Source of the DNA: Enterobacteriaceae bacterium 4M9
GTDB lineage: Bacteria; Pseudomonadota; Gammaproteobacteria; Enterobacterales; Enterobacteriaceae
DNA: 64,000 bases
Assembly (NCBI GenBank): GCA_010092695.1
Contig: JAADJJ010000001.1
Coordinates: 1,860,001-1,924,000 of the forward strand
Direction of reading: 5' to 3'
Of the stretch, positions 53,916-62,469 are shown one piece after another. The position numbers and the translations under genes were made by a program. Every line of letters starts with the position of its first letter. The first letter of the stretch is position 1. The notes beneath the pieces are model-generated. The model searched no databases, was not told the origin of the DNA, and saw only the letters and a program-made list of their open reading frames with translations.

Positions 53916-54440
53916 ATGGCGGCTATTTTTGTTACACCGGCTGAGGCCAAAGCACTTTACGAGCGCGATGCTGTGCTGGTTGATATCAGAGGGCATGATG
54001 ACTGGCGTCGGGAACACATTGCCGGTGCGCATTCTCTCACGCCTGAACACATCCACCCGGGGTGTTTTAGTGACAAGGCGTTGAGTCAAGCTGATACGGT
54101 TATTTTCCATTGCCAAAGTGGTATGCGCACGGATAAAGCCGCTGAGCAATTGAGTGCGTCGGTTTACCCGGCAAAGGCGCTTATCATGCAGGGTGGATTG
54201 AATGCGTGGAAAGCCGCGGGTTATCCCGTCACCCTTGACCGCCGACAGCCGCTGCCTCTGATGCGTCAGGTGCAAATCATTGCAGGTGCGCTTGCTCTGG
54301 GAGGGACGCTCGCTGGGACCCTACTGGCACCTGCGTATTATATCGTGCCCGGTGTTGTTGGCGCGGGGTTGATGCTGGCAGGCGTGACGGGCTGGTGCGG
54401 CATGGCAAAATTACTGGTGCTTATGCCGTGGAATAAATAA
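53916..54440 (+). CDS. ygaP: YgaP, membrane-anchored rhodanese
   Basis: 174 residues, the E. coli YgaP length. N-terminal cytoplasmic rhodanese domain (1-105) with active-site Cys66 in FHCQSGMRT and VDIRGHDDW...HIAGA. Two membrane helices (about 115-135 and 138-160), then WCGMAKLLVLMPWNK. Thiosulfate sulfurtransferase at the inner membrane. It starts 1 bp after the ygaV stop with GGAGA upstream. Confidence 0.93.
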   Translation: MAAIFVTPAEAKALYERDAVLVDIRGHDDWRREHIAGAHSLTPEHIHPGCFSDKALSQADTVIFHCQSGMRTDKAAEQLSASVYPAKALIMQGGLNAWKAAGYPVTLDRRQPLPLMRQVQIIAGALALGGTLAGTLLAPAYYIVPGVVGAGLMLAGVTGWCGMAKLLVLMPWNK

Positions 54441-54856
54441 GGCCAGGCCTGACCTGATACCGCAAAAACAGGTTAATTGTTCACAAGTGTCTCGAAAAGA
54501 GCGGGTTTATCATCTGTTCAAACATGGGTAACAGGAATCAGGTTATCTCAGCGTGTGAACGGCAGCGACGAGCCTCTGCGGTTAGCAACAGCCCATAAAG
54601 GCTGGCTAAGAGGAGTGGGCGTGGGTGTGCAAGGATGTCGTTGTGCCAGATGTTGTCATTGATAATCAAACATTATTATTGCTGCTGTTTTCTTGCTTTG
54701 TAATTTTATTTGCTAATCTTTATTATTAGTTGATTTTATTAAAATTTATAGTCTGAAGGTAAATGCGATATCGATCACTTTTTGACTGATTTATAAACAA
54801 TAATCTTAATGCTCACTTATTGAAAAGGCAGGTCCACATCCTGGCAACTCATATTT
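54441..54856. other. AT-rich gap between ygaP and the pilin-like gene
   Basis: About 415 bp. The AT-rich middle (54660-54830) may hold the promoter of the next gene. A 61-codon frame at 54477-54662 has no ribosome site and no recognisable feature and is not accepted. Confidence 0.45.
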
Positions 54857-54878
54857 TACCCCCGCCAGCGCGGGGGTA
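54857..54878. terminator. Strong hairpin 48 bp upstream of the pilin-like gene
   Basis: 9-bp stem TACCCCCGC / GCGGGGGTA with a CAGC loop, followed by ATTATTTT. It could end ygaVP transcription or act as an attenuator. Confidence 0.6.
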
Positions 54879-54925
54879 ATTATTTTCCAGTCCAGCAGGA
54901 TGCCCTGCATGCAAAGGAGTGTGTT

Positions 54926-55423
54926 ATGTCAGTCATCGCATTTAGTGGTCAGATAATCTGCCCGGCGTTGGGGATAGACGATCTTCCACCGCTTATTATC
55001 AGCCCAAAAGTCCGTTCAGCAATGGTCGCAAGCGTAAGTGGGCCAGCCGATATGATCGTCATGTTACCTACTGTCAGTTCTACTAGCTTTCAGGGTAAAG
55101 GTAGCTATACCGGGACAACCGACTTGACGCTGGAATTAAGTCCACCCGATGCTGATGTCGCGCAGATAACCTTCACAGGAATAAGCTCGGCCTCAGAGCA
55201 GGGTGTGCTGGCAACGCAGAATGATGCTGTGGGTATTGAACTGCGTGATATGTACTCACGCCGTGTGAGCCCTGGCAGCCCGGTGTACTACCAGGTTGAG
55301 CCGTACGGCTCACGGCTGCAATTCACGGCAAGTTATATTCAGACTACCGAAGGAGAGGTGGCAAGTGGGAATATATCCGCAACTGTACATGTTGAAGTGA
55401 AATACCTGAAATTTGTCGAGTAG
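54926..55423 (+). CDS. Orphan pilin-like (FimA-family) protein without a signal peptide
   Basis: 165 residues; excellent ribosome site AAGGAG 6 bp before the ATG. The C-terminal half fits type 1 pilin subunits: GIELRD, YYQVEPYGSRLQFTASYIQTTEGEVASGNISATVHVEVKY. The N-terminus VIAFSGQIICPALG looks like the first strand of a mature pilin. No signal peptide precedes it and no in-frame start exists back to a stop at 54821. There is only one Cys (position 12) instead of the usual disulfide pair. No chaperone, usher or other pilin gene is nearby. It is either a cytoplasmic derivative or a truncated relic under a good ribosome site. Confidence 0.6.
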   Translation: MSVIAFSGQIICPALGIDDLPPLIISPKVRSAMVASVSGPADMIVMLPTVSSTSFQGKGSYTGTTDLTLELSPPDADVAQITFTGISSASEQGVLATQNDAVGIELRDMYSRRVSPGSPVYYQVEPYGSRLQFTASYIQTTEGEVASGNISATVHVEVKYLKFVE

Positions 55424-55640
55424 TTATTGTTAGCGGGAATAACCGCTAATGAAGGCTCTGCTTTTGGGAGCGTGAAGCAGGATGCGCCGGGGTTTATGGT
55501 TTTTATTCTGGCTATGCCATCAGCGCTAAAATGCGGCTAATGCGCAGTGGCAAATAGCGCAGGCTGACAGGAAAAGTTGGGCGTCCAGCAAGAAGGCTAC
55601 GCGTGGTGCTCAGGTGATTTCCCGTTACATTTAAGGCATA

Positions 55641-55670
55641 AAAAAACCAACCCTGAAGGTTGGTTTTTTT
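55641..55670 (-). terminator. Terminator of proL
   Basis: AACCAACC / GGTTGGTT with a five-base loop. A-run on one side and T-run on the other, so it can work in both directions. It lies just beyond the 3' end of the tRNA. Confidence 0.9.
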
Positions 55671-55675
55671 TAATT

Positions 55676-55752
55676 TGGTCGGTACGAGAGGATTTGAACC
55701 TCCGACCCCTGACACCCCATGACAGTGCGCTACCAGGCTGCGCTACGTACCG
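55676..55752 (-). tRNA. proL: tRNA-Pro (GGG anticodon)
   Basis: 77 nt on the minus strand from CGGTACGTAGCGCAGCCTGG to the encoded CCA. Acceptor stem CGGTACG/CGTACCG, T-loop GGTTCAAATCC, anticodon loop AT-GGG-GT. Nearly identical to E. coli proL, with paired changes in the acceptor and anticodon stems. Its 3' end faces the accessory region, the usual orientation for integration at tRNA genes, but I found no duplicated tRNA end within the window. Confidence 0.97.
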
Positions 55753-55829
55753 ATTTGTGGGAGCTAATACTACCGTTTTCCAGGCCGATTGCAAGGCCAG
55801 CCAGGATTAACTGATTCATAAATAATCAA

Positions 55830-57599
55830 TCAGTTAGCAATGAAGCGTTTTTCATCGGTCAGCACCTGCAAAAGCAAGCCCAGCTGCGGGCGCTGTTCTT
55901 TAATCTCATTGCCGTTGCGATCCCAGGTTTTGTAATTACCGTTGTTATCGAGCACCAGCGTTATCTCAGGCGTGGTGATAGCAAGCGTATTACTGTCTGC
56001 GCCAATAACCCAGCCACTGCGTCGGCTGGCGGCGAACAGGTCTTCGCCCTGTGAATATTCGCTGGCAGGTGTACGCACGTGCAGCAGGCGCTGCATCAGC
56101 GTGCTCATTACGTCCTGGTGGTCAGTCAGTTTGCTGACACTCTGCGCAGGCGTGCCCGGCCAGTGAATCACCAGCGGAACCTGGATGCGTGAGCGGTCCC
56201 AGCCGAAGCTGCTGCGTTGCTTATCGAGCGGTACGCCGTGGCTGCCAGTGATGATAACCACCGTGTTTTCCAGCTTGCCGCTGCTGCGTAGCGCCAACAA
56301 AATACGCTCGATTTGCGCGTCTACACTTTGTGCCCCGCGTACGTAGCGGCGGGTAAAGTCGGCGTCGTTGCTGGCATCTCGGGTGGCAATGCGGGTGCCA
56401 TTAAGGGAAATCCAGGAGAACCAGCGGTTATCTTCGCCCGCGTATTTATCAAGCCAGTTTATCCACTGCCCGGTGGTTTGCGCATCGCTCTGGTTACGTG
56501 CTGGCGGCAGTGAGAAATCAGAAAGCAGCGCCTGACGGTAAAGCGGATTACCAAAACCGTCTGAGGCGAACAGGCCGAGCTGATAGCCCTGCTGGTTAAG
56601 GGCGGTAATCAGCGCCGCCGGGAGGCGAGAGGAGAGCACGCCGTCCATATAGGTTGGCGAGATACCGTAAAACAGCCCGAAGATACCGTTATCGGCGTTG
56701 TTGCTGGCGCTCATATGCTGGGTAAAGTTGACGTTTGTGCTGGCGAACTGTGTCAACGCCGGCATGGTTTGCTCCATGCGCGAGTAGTTCAGGCCATCGA
56801 CGGTGACCAGCAGTACGTTGTAACCGCTGCCCATATCGCCATAACTTAGATCGCCCAGCGGATACTGCACCGACAGCGCTTCCGGGCTGCCCTGTTCAAC
56901 CAGCCGGCGCTGGTACTCCTGCCCATCCAGCAGGCCGTGCTTCTCAAGGAAGCGGCGCGCGGTCATGGGGTAGGAGAGCGGCAGGTTGGCACGCTGCATG
57001 GTCACCGGGCGATAGAAGTTGGCATCGGCCCAGATATACATCAGGTGGCTGCTGAAAAACGAGACGATAAACAGCACTACCAGCGGGCGGGCAAAGCGAT
57101 TGCGGCGGCTCAGGCTGCGCAGCTTCTGCCAGCTCCAGGTAGCAAACAGCATTTCAATAAGGAAGATAACGGGCACGCTGATAAACATCAGCTGCCAGTC
57201 GCGCGCCATTTCGCCACGGTCCGGGTTTATCACCAGCTCCCAGACAACAGGGTTCAGATGCAGGTGAAAGCGGGTAAATACTTCACTGTCGATTAGGAGC
57301 AGCGTCATGCCCGCAGTGGCGAAGGTTGCCGAGAAAAAGCGCATCAGGCGCTGCGACATGACGATAAACGTCAGGGGGAACAGCACCAGCAGATAGGCAG
57401 CAAACACCAGGAAGCTGAAGTGACCAACGAGGCTCAACCAGGAATATATGCGGCCCGTCAGCGTTGCGGGCCAGTCAGCGACAAACAGATAGCGACTACC
57501 CAGCAGCATGGCCGCCAGGATATTGAACAGAGCAAACCAGTGTCCCCAGCTTATCATCCGGGAGACTTTTTCGCGGTAGCGCTGACGGTTAGTCACCAT
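55830..57599 (-). CDS. yejM: Inner-membrane regulator of LPS synthesis (YejM/LapC/PbgA)
   Basis: 589 residues (E. coli 586). Five membrane helices in 1-190, the basic linker (SLSRRNRFARP) and a periplasmic alkaline-phosphatase/sulfatase-like domain (about 245-589) with LLVTVDGLNYSR and ITGSHGVP. It binds LPS and controls LapB/FtsH-dependent LpxC turnover. It follows yejL after 19 bp. Confidence 0.96.
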   Translation of the reverse strand: MVTNRQRYREKVSRMISWGHWFALFNILAAMLLGSRYLFVADWPATLTGRIYSWLSLVGHFSFLVFAAYLLVLFPLTFIVMSQRLMRFFSATFATAGMTLLLIDSEVFTRFHLHLNPVVWELVINPDRGEMARDWQLMFISVPVIFLIEMLFATWSWQKLRSLSRRNRFARPLVVLFIVSFFSSHLMYIWADANFYRPVTMQRANLPLSYPMTARRFLEKHGLLDGQEYQRRLVEQGSPEALSVQYPLGDLSYGDMGSGYNVLLVTVDGLNYSRMEQTMPALTQFASTNVNFTQHMSASNNADNGIFGLFYGISPTYMDGVLSSRLPAALITALNQQGYQLGLFASDGFGNPLYRQALLSDFSLPPARNQSDAQTTGQWINWLDKYAGEDNRWFSWISLNGTRIATRDASNDADFTRRYVRGAQSVDAQIERILLALRSSGKLENTVVIITGSHGVPLDKQRSSFGWDRSRIQVPLVIHWPGTPAQSVSKLTDHQDVMSTLMQRLLHVRTPASEYSQGEDLFAASRRSGWVIGADSNTLAITTPEITLVLDNNGNYKTWDRNGNEIKEQRPQLGLLLQVLTDEKRFIAN

Positions 57600-57618
57600 A
57601 GCTCGTTACTATTATTCC

Positions 57619-57846
57619 TTAGTGCGCGGGTTCATCGCCGACAGAGGCCAGCAGGGCATCGGCAAATGAGCGTGCCAGCAGCTGGCGCTGCGGTACAGAA
57701 ACGTTGGCATTGAGTAAATGGGTGACCATATTGCCCAGTACCATCAGAGAAAGATCGGTCGGTGCCTTGTGTTTTTCCAGGACTTCAACCAGCTCTGTTA
57801 GCAGGGCTTCAACGCGTTCGTCACTGTAGCGGGATGTTTGCGGCAT
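57619..57846 (-). CDS. yejL: YejL, conserved small protein
   Basis: 75 residues from MPQTSRYSDERVE, the E. coli length; an in-frame ATG at 57870 adds non-conserved residues. Helical, cytoplasmic; contains the near-invariant LEKHKAPTDLSLMVLGNMVT. Function unknown. Operon with yejM; divergent from yejK. Confidence 0.93.
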   Translation of the reverse strand: MPQTSRYSDERVEALLTELVEVLEKHKAPTDLSLMVLGNMVTHLLNANVSVPQRQLLARSFADALLASVGDEPAH

Positions 57847-58107
57847 AATAAGGCTATCACTTAGTTTCATGAAAGGGCGATATCTTACCGTAGCAGGCGT
57901 TGTTTTTCTGCATTTTTATCATTTCTGCTGCCGGGGGGCTGGTGTCATACTGGCCTTCAGGGCGCAATGATGGCATGAAAAAAACGTCTTGCCAGGACTT
58001 ATCGTGCCGTCGGGCGTCGTTTTACCTGTCTCGGGCCGGTTTTTAACGGCGATGATTGGCCGCAGGACTTATGTATAATAGCGGGCAATCTAAAAGGAGA
58101 GTTTATC

Positions 58108-59118
58108 ATGAGTCTGGATATCGACCAGATAGCCCTACATCAGTTAATCAAACGCGATGAGCAAACGCTGGAGCTGGTACTGCGCGACTCGCTGCTGCAG
58201 CCTGGTCCGGCGGTTGAAGATATGATGGCAGAACTGCACCGCGTCTACAGCGCCAAAAGCAAGGCCTATGGCCTGTTTAACGAAGAGAGCGAGCTTGCGC
58301 AGGCGCTGCGCCTGTGTCGCAAAGGTGAAGAAGACTTCCTTGGCTTTAGCCGTGCCGCGACCGGCCGGTTGCGTGACGAGCTGGCAAAGTATCCGTTTGC
58401 CGAAGGTGGCGTAGTGCTGTTTTGCCACTATCGCTACCTGGCGGTGGAGTATCTGCTGGTGGCCGTACTTAATAATCTCAGCAGTATGCGCGTGAACGAG
58501 CAGCTGGATATCAGCGCCATCCTTTATCTGGACATCAATCACGCCGATATTGTTGCGCGCATCGATTTAACCGAATGGGAAACCAATCCGAGCTCCACTC
58601 GCTATCTGACGTTTCTGAAAGGTCGCGTTGGGCGCAAGGTGGCCGATTTCTTTATGGATTTCCTCGGTGCGAGTGAAGGGCTGGATACGAAAGCGCAAAA
58701 CCGTGGCCTGTTGCAGGCGGTTGATGACTTTACGGCAGAGGCCCAACTTGATAAACATGAGCGCCAGAACGTGCGCCAGCAGGTCTACAGCTATTGCAGT
58801 GAGCAGTTGCAGGCAGGCGAAGAGATTGAACTGTCTTCGTTGTCCAAAGAGCTACCGAGCTTTGGTGAGCAAAGTTTCCAGGAGTTCACGGCGGCACAGG
58901 GCTACGAGCTTGAAGAGAGCTTCCCGGCCGACAGAAGTACGCTACGCCAGCTCACGAAATATGCGGGCAGCGGAGGCGGTCTGACCATCAATTTTGATGC
59001 CATGCTACTTGGTGAGCGTATTTTCTGGGATCCGGCCACGGATACGCTGACCATTAAAGGTACACCGCCCAATTTGCGCGACCAGCTACAGCGTCGCACC
59101 TCTGGCGGGAATCGTTAA
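58108..59118 (+). CDS. yejK: Nucleoid-associated protein NdpA/YejK
   Basis: 336 residues (E. coli 335). AAGGAG lies 9 bp before the ATG. NA37 family: LELVLRDSLLQPGPAVEDMM, YAKSKAYGLF-like segment, FLKGRVGRKVADFFMDFLG. It associates with the nucleoid and topoisomerases. The 260 bp between it and yejL hold both divergent promoters. Confidence 0.96.
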   Translation: MSLDIDQIALHQLIKRDEQTLELVLRDSLLQPGPAVEDMMAELHRVYSAKSKAYGLFNEESELAQALRLCRKGEEDFLGFSRAATGRLRDELAKYPFAEGGVVLFCHYRYLAVEYLLVAVLNNLSSMRVNEQLDISAILYLDINHADIVARIDLTEWETNPSSTRYLTFLKGRVGRKVADFFMDFLGASEGLDTKAQNRGLLQAVDDFTAEAQLDKHERQNVRQQVYSYCSEQLQAGEEIELSSLSKELPSFGEQSFQEFTAAQGYELEESFPADRSTLRQLTKYAGSGGGLTINFDAMLLGERIFWDPATDTLTIKGTPPNLRDQLQRRTSGGNR

Positions 59119-59148
59119 TCTCGTCCTGCGTGGCGAGGTTTCGCCCAT

Positions 59149-59180
59149 AAAAAAACGCCGCATAATGCGGCGTTTTTTTA
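59149..59180. terminator. Bidirectional terminator between yejK and rplY
   Basis: AACGCCGCA / TGCGGCGTT with a TAA loop. A-run left and T-run right, serving both convergent genes. Confidence 0.93.
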
Positions 59181-59196
59181 TTCGACGATGTTGCGA

Positions 59197-59481
59197 TTAC
59201 GCGCGAACGAAGTCGATGTGAGTCACTTTCGGCTTGAACGGGTGACGCTGTACAGCCTGGACTTTCACTTTCTCTTCTTTACCAGCAACGTTGATGGTCA
59301 GCACTTCAGCGTAGAAGGAATCTTCTTTCTGAACGTTGATGATCGCATCGTGCTCCAGCTCAATCGCAACCGGCTCAGCGTTGCCGCCGTAGATGATTGC
59401 CGGGAACTTGTTAGCTGCGCGCAGGCGGCGGCTCGCACCCTTACCCTGCTCTTTACGTACTTCTGCATTAAAAGTAAACAT
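59197..59481 (-). CDS. rplY: 50S ribosomal protein L25
   Basis: 94 residues, the E. coli length. KEQGKGASRRLRAANKFPAIIYGG and VQAVQRHPFKPKVTHIDFVRA are characteristic. It binds 5S rRNA. Monocistronic; the 285 bp upstream hold its promoter and nothing else I can assign. Confidence 0.97.
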   Translation of the reverse strand: MFTFNAEVRKEQGKGASRRLRAANKFPAIIYGGNAEPVAIELEHDAIINVQKEDSFYAEVLTINVAGKEEKVKVQAVQRHPFKPKVTHIDFVRA

Positions 59482-59765
59482 GGACTTCTCTCTTTAATAA
59501 ACGGCCTGCAACAGGCGACCCAGCAGCAGGCAAAGATACTGCTCTGCGGATGCAGAGCGGGCGGCATTATAGCCGTAACCCGCAGCAACGGCAATGGAAA
59601 CTGCGGTAATGTCCTGTGTAAACAAGTAACAGGCAGCAGAGCAGGGAATGAACAGGTGACTTAAAAATCGATACGGTACGGTAAAAGCCAGGCAGGTGCA
59701 GGAATAAGGTTGGCGGAACGGGCAGTTAGCCGAGAAGAAGGCAAGTGCGGTGCAGGCACTTGCCG

Positions 59766-59993
59766 TCAGTGCAATATAGACAGGGCGCTGTGAATTTCGT
59801 CCTGAGAAATATCCCGGTCAGCCGCCACATAAAACGCCTGATGATCGCCAGTCAGGGAGGGTATTCTGGCAATCATGATTTTCATTTCCAGCATTTCACC
59901 ACTGGGATAATGTGCCTGTACTGTAGTGGCATCATCCGAAACGGTTTGTATGGTCGCAGGCGTGGCGTTAAAGAAAACCATAACTTTTTTCAT
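59766..59993 (-). CDS. Uncharacterised 75-residue protein
   Basis: Starts MKKVMVFFNATPATIQTVSDD; a short, probably alpha/beta protein with a hydrophobic first strand. Ends FYVAADRDISQDEIHSALSILH. No signal peptide, membrane helix or known motif; ribosome site weak (TGAGA). Codon use is unremarkable. It lies between rplY and the cold-shock pair on the same strand. I do not recognise the family. Confidence 0.6.
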   Translation of the reverse strand: MKKVMVFFNATPATIQTVSDDATTVQAHYPSGEMLEMKIMIARIPSLTGDHQAFYVAADRDISQDEIHSALSILH

Positions 59994-60055
59994 CGTAATC
60001 TCATTGTCAATTAACGATCGGCCTGAAAGTTATCATACAACGCGTGTCCGTTTTA

Positions 60056-60253
60056 TTAACAGGCGCGGTGTGCTGACGTAATATTCATACTGTTGTTATG
60101 TTGAAATACCATCTGACCGGCAACCATATTCGATTTGCAAAAAATGCATTTTGCACCGAAGGGATTGTTTTCAGAAATATCAAAAGCCGAAGTCCGGTAT
60201 TGCGAACCGTGGCAGCGGGGGCATTTAAAATGCAGGTTATTGTTATTTAGCAT
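60056..60253 (-). CDS. YmcF/YnfQ-type cold-shock small protein (zinc ribbon)
   Basis: 65 residues. LHFKCPRCHGSQYRTSAFD, then NPFGAKCIFCKSNM: two CxxC pairs forming a zinc ribbon. E. coli ymcF and ynfQ encode very similar ~62-residue proteins directly after cspG and cspI. The gene starts 4 bp after the csp stop, so co-expression on cold shock is likely. Molecular function unknown. Confidence 0.85.
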   Translation of the reverse strand: MLNNNNLHFKCPRCHGSQYRTSAFDISENNPFGAKCIFCKSNMVAGQMVFQHNNSMNITSAHRAC

Positions 60254-60257
60254 ATTG

Positions 60258-60470
60258 TTACAGTGCCACCACGTTAACGGCTGACGGGCCTTTCTGCCCG
60301 GCCTGGGTTGAAAACTCTACTCGCTGGCCTTCAGCCAGAGTACGAAAGCTATTGCTCTGAATGGCAGAGTAATGGACAAACACATCAGGGCTACCGTCCT
60401 GTGGTGCAATAAAGCCAAAGCCTTTGCTTTCGTTAAACCATTTTACTGTACCGATGATTTTATCAGACAT
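60258..60470 (-). CDS. Cold-shock protein, CspA family
   Basis: 70 residues. RNP1 KGFGFIAPQDGSPDVFVHYSAI and TVKWFNESKGFGF; closest in type to CspG/CspI/CspB. Single-stranded nucleic-acid chaperone. AAAGG lies ~11 bp before the ATG, in a long AU-rich leader (to ~60640) as usual for cold-induced csp mRNAs. Operon with the YmcF-like gene. Confidence 0.93.
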   Translation of the reverse strand: MSDKIIGTVKWFNESKGFGFIAPQDGSPDVFVHYSAIQSNSFRTLAEGQRVEFSTQAGQKGPSAVNVVAL

Positions 60471-60801
60471 ATTTTTAAACCTTTTTAATTGTAATACATA
60501 ATGTAAATAGTCTTACTGAGCGATCAATGTGTTACGTGATGAAAGAAGAGGTGACTCAAAAGCGGGAGAATTAAGGATAAAACTCGACAGAGATGAGGAC
60601 GACTTAATCAGATGCGTTTTATTGATGTTCTAATCAGACCTGAGCTAACAGTTACGCATATAAAAACAGCTAATGCAAGAAAAATTATTTTTCTTTGCGC
60701 AAAGTGGAGTTAACTGAACGAAACATTGAAAAAAATAACGCGAGCTATTCGGCAAATTAACCTGTACTCTGCCTGTGATTTTATAGAAATAAGGACAGCT
60801 T
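60471..60801. other. Divergent control region of the csp unit and the zinc-ribbon gene
   Basis: 330 bp. The csp 5' untranslated region occupies the left part. No ORF and no confident promoter boxes. The AAGGA before 60802 is the ribosome site of the next gene. Confidence 0.5.
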
Positions 60802-61005
60802 ATGCAAAACAAAAAAAAGACACATCAAGGCCCGTTTCTGGTCGGTATGACCTGCCCAAAATGTACCCGTGTTTCTGAGCACAGCGCCAGCCGGGTGAAC
60901 AAACAGAAAATGCTGCTTTGCCCATTCTGTAATACGTTAATCCCACCTAAAGCACCCACACCCTCTCACACATCGTTGTCGTTGAAAAAATCACGTACCG
61001 CCTGA
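60802..61005 (+). CDS. Small zinc-ribbon protein (YnfU-like)
   Basis: 67 residues; AAGGA 6 bp before the ATG. MTCPKCTRVSEHSASRVNKQKMLLCPFCNTLIPP: two CPxC pairs 21 residues apart, then a Ser/Pro/Lys-rich tail. Probably binds one zinc. The resemblance to YnfU-family small zinc-binding proteins is tentative. It is divergent from the cold-shock pair. Confidence 0.7.
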   Translation: MQNKKKTHQGPFLVGMTCPKCTRVSEHSASRVNKQKMLLCPFCNTLIPPKAPTPSHTSLSLKKSRTA

Positions 61006-61201
61006 TAACACAGAGCAGTTTGGTTGTTAGCTATTGATTTTATGCGTCATAACCTGCCGTATTGTGCCAGGTTTAATCCTGTTCTGTGATAGCCGCAGTG
61101 AAAGGGTTTAGCGCGATACAGGCCACATCTCACGGCGTGTTGCTTTGCTGCTGTGGATATGCGGTTGCGGCCCAGTATTGAGCCACAACCGCATTCATGC
61201 A
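61006..61201. other. Gap between the zinc-ribbon gene and yeeD
   Basis: 196 bp with no ORF. Contains a GC-rich imperfect repeat around GTGTTGC/CATTCATGCATTA; no clear terminator with a T-run. Confidence 0.35.
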
Positions 61202-61429
61202 TTAGCCTTTCTGAATGCTGATTTGCCAGCGCGCATCGCCGGTTTGTTCAAAATCGATCACGCTATGGCCTTCCTCCACCGCCCAGCGCGGCAGGTTTTC
61301 GGTTGCCTGCGCACAATCGTATTCAATCACCATCACATCACCTGAGTGTAAGGCGGCAATTTCCTTTTTTGCTTCCAGCAGCGGGAAAGGGCAAAGCTTA
61401 CCGGTCGTGTCGAGCTTAATCGTTTTCAT
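61202..61429 (-). CDS. yeeD: TusA-family sulfur carrier, YeeD/TsuB-like
   Basis: 75 residues, beginning MKTIKLDTTGKLCPFPLLEAKKEI, with the family CPxP motif (Cys13). Predicted to accept or carry sulfur from thiosulfate in partnership with YeeE. It starts 5 bp after the yeeE stop. Confidence 0.93.
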   Translation of the reverse strand: MKTIKLDTTGKLCPFPLLEAKKEIAALHSGDVMVIEYDCAQATENLPRWAVEEGHSVIDFEQTGDARWQISIQKG

Positions 61430-61434
61430 TGTTC

Positions 61435-62469
61435 TTATATTCCTTTGAGGTTGATGCCGTGGTTAGGGCGAATAAGAGTGAAGTAATTGACCAGCCAACT
61501 GCCAAAGAGGATGCTGGGGATAAACAGCCAGGCCTGCCAGGAGAACCAGGCGGTGTTGACCACGGTGTTGCCAAGCATGCAGCCACCGGCAAGCCCACTG
61601 CCGATGCCCATCAGCAGCCCGCCAGCCAGGCTTTTAGCCATTACCGTAAAGCCCGGGAAGCGAAAGCGCAGTTCACGGCTGCCCCAGGCGGCAACGAGCG
61701 CGCCAGCAAAAATGCCGATAAGCAGGTAGCCTGCCCAGCCAAAGAAGCCCGTTTTCCCTTCCGTCAACAGCGAGAAAAGCTGTGCACTAGGGCCGCTGAT
61801 GCCAAGGCCGCCGACGCGCCCGGAGGCCAGACTGGACGGCCAAGCCAGTAGCGCAATCACACCAATCAGTACGGCACTGATAAAAGGGTGCCAGCGTGCT
61901 TCAAACAGCCAGTGGGCAAGGCCCTGCCTGCGTGGACGAGGTTGGGGAACGGGCGGTGTTTTACGTTTCAGATGACGCCAGGCAAGGAGAGCCGTGAGGG
62001 CGGTTAGCACGGTAACGGCAAGCCAGGGGGAGACATTGAAGGTGTGCATCAGCGAGGCATCAGGTAACGATGGCGCATTCACGGGGGCAAAAAACGCCTT
62101 GCCGCTGGGATTACGAATAAACCAGCTGGCAACCATGAAGCCGACGACGGCAATCATGCTGCCTGCCAGCCCTTCAGCGGCGCGGTAGTACGCACCGGTT
62201 GAGCAGGAGTCTGCGCAAGCCATGCCAATACCGAACGTAATCCCGCCGACCAGGGTTGCCAGCCAGCGAAAATCGCCACCCGGTAGCTGCGCCCAGCCCA
62301 GAGAGATGAAGGCAAACAAGCCGATACTTTGCACAGTGATAATGATGAGCATGGCAATGGACATACGTCCATCGCGCAAAAGATAAAGATCGCGCAAACC
62401 TCCGGCCATACAGAAACGTCCGCGCTGCATGATAAAACCGAGAAGGAAGCCCAAAAACAGACCTGTCAT
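61435..62469 (-). CDS. yeeE: Thiosulfate uptake membrane protein, YeeE/TsuA-like
   Basis: 344 residues (E. coli YeeE 352). About nine to ten membrane helices with the conserved Cys motifs GRFCMAGGLRD, GMACADSCSTGAYYR and GSGLAGGCMLGNT that guide thiosulfate through the YeeE/YedE channel. Located in the inner membrane; YeeD acts on the cytoplasmic side. Confidence 0.94.
   Translation of the reverse strand: MTGLFLGFLLGFIMQRGRFCMAGGLRDLYLLRDGRMSIAMLIIITVQSIGLFAFISLGWAQLPGGDFRWLATLVGGITFGIGMACADSCSTGAYYRAAEGLAGSMIAVVGFMVASWFIRNPSGKAFFAPVNAPSLPDASLMHTFNVSPWLAVTVLTALTALLAWRHLKRKTPPVPQPRPRRQGLAHWLFEARWHPFISAVLIGVIALLAWPSSLASGRVGGLGISGPSAQLFSLLTEGKTGFFGWAGYLLIGIFAGALVAAWGSRELRFRFPGFTVMAKSLAGGLLMGIGSGLAGGCMLGNTVVNTAWFSWQAWLFIPSILFGSWLVNYFTLIRPNHGINLKGI

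Noticed and set aside
54477..54662. 61-codon ORF after ygaP
   Set aside because: No ribosome site; composition looks non-coding and it overlaps the ygaP 3' region.
55423..55676. Possible attachment-site duplicate of the proL 3' end within the accessory block
   Set aside because: I looked for a second copy of GGTACGAGAGGATTTGAAC between 52070 and 55600 and found none, so no att site is claimed.
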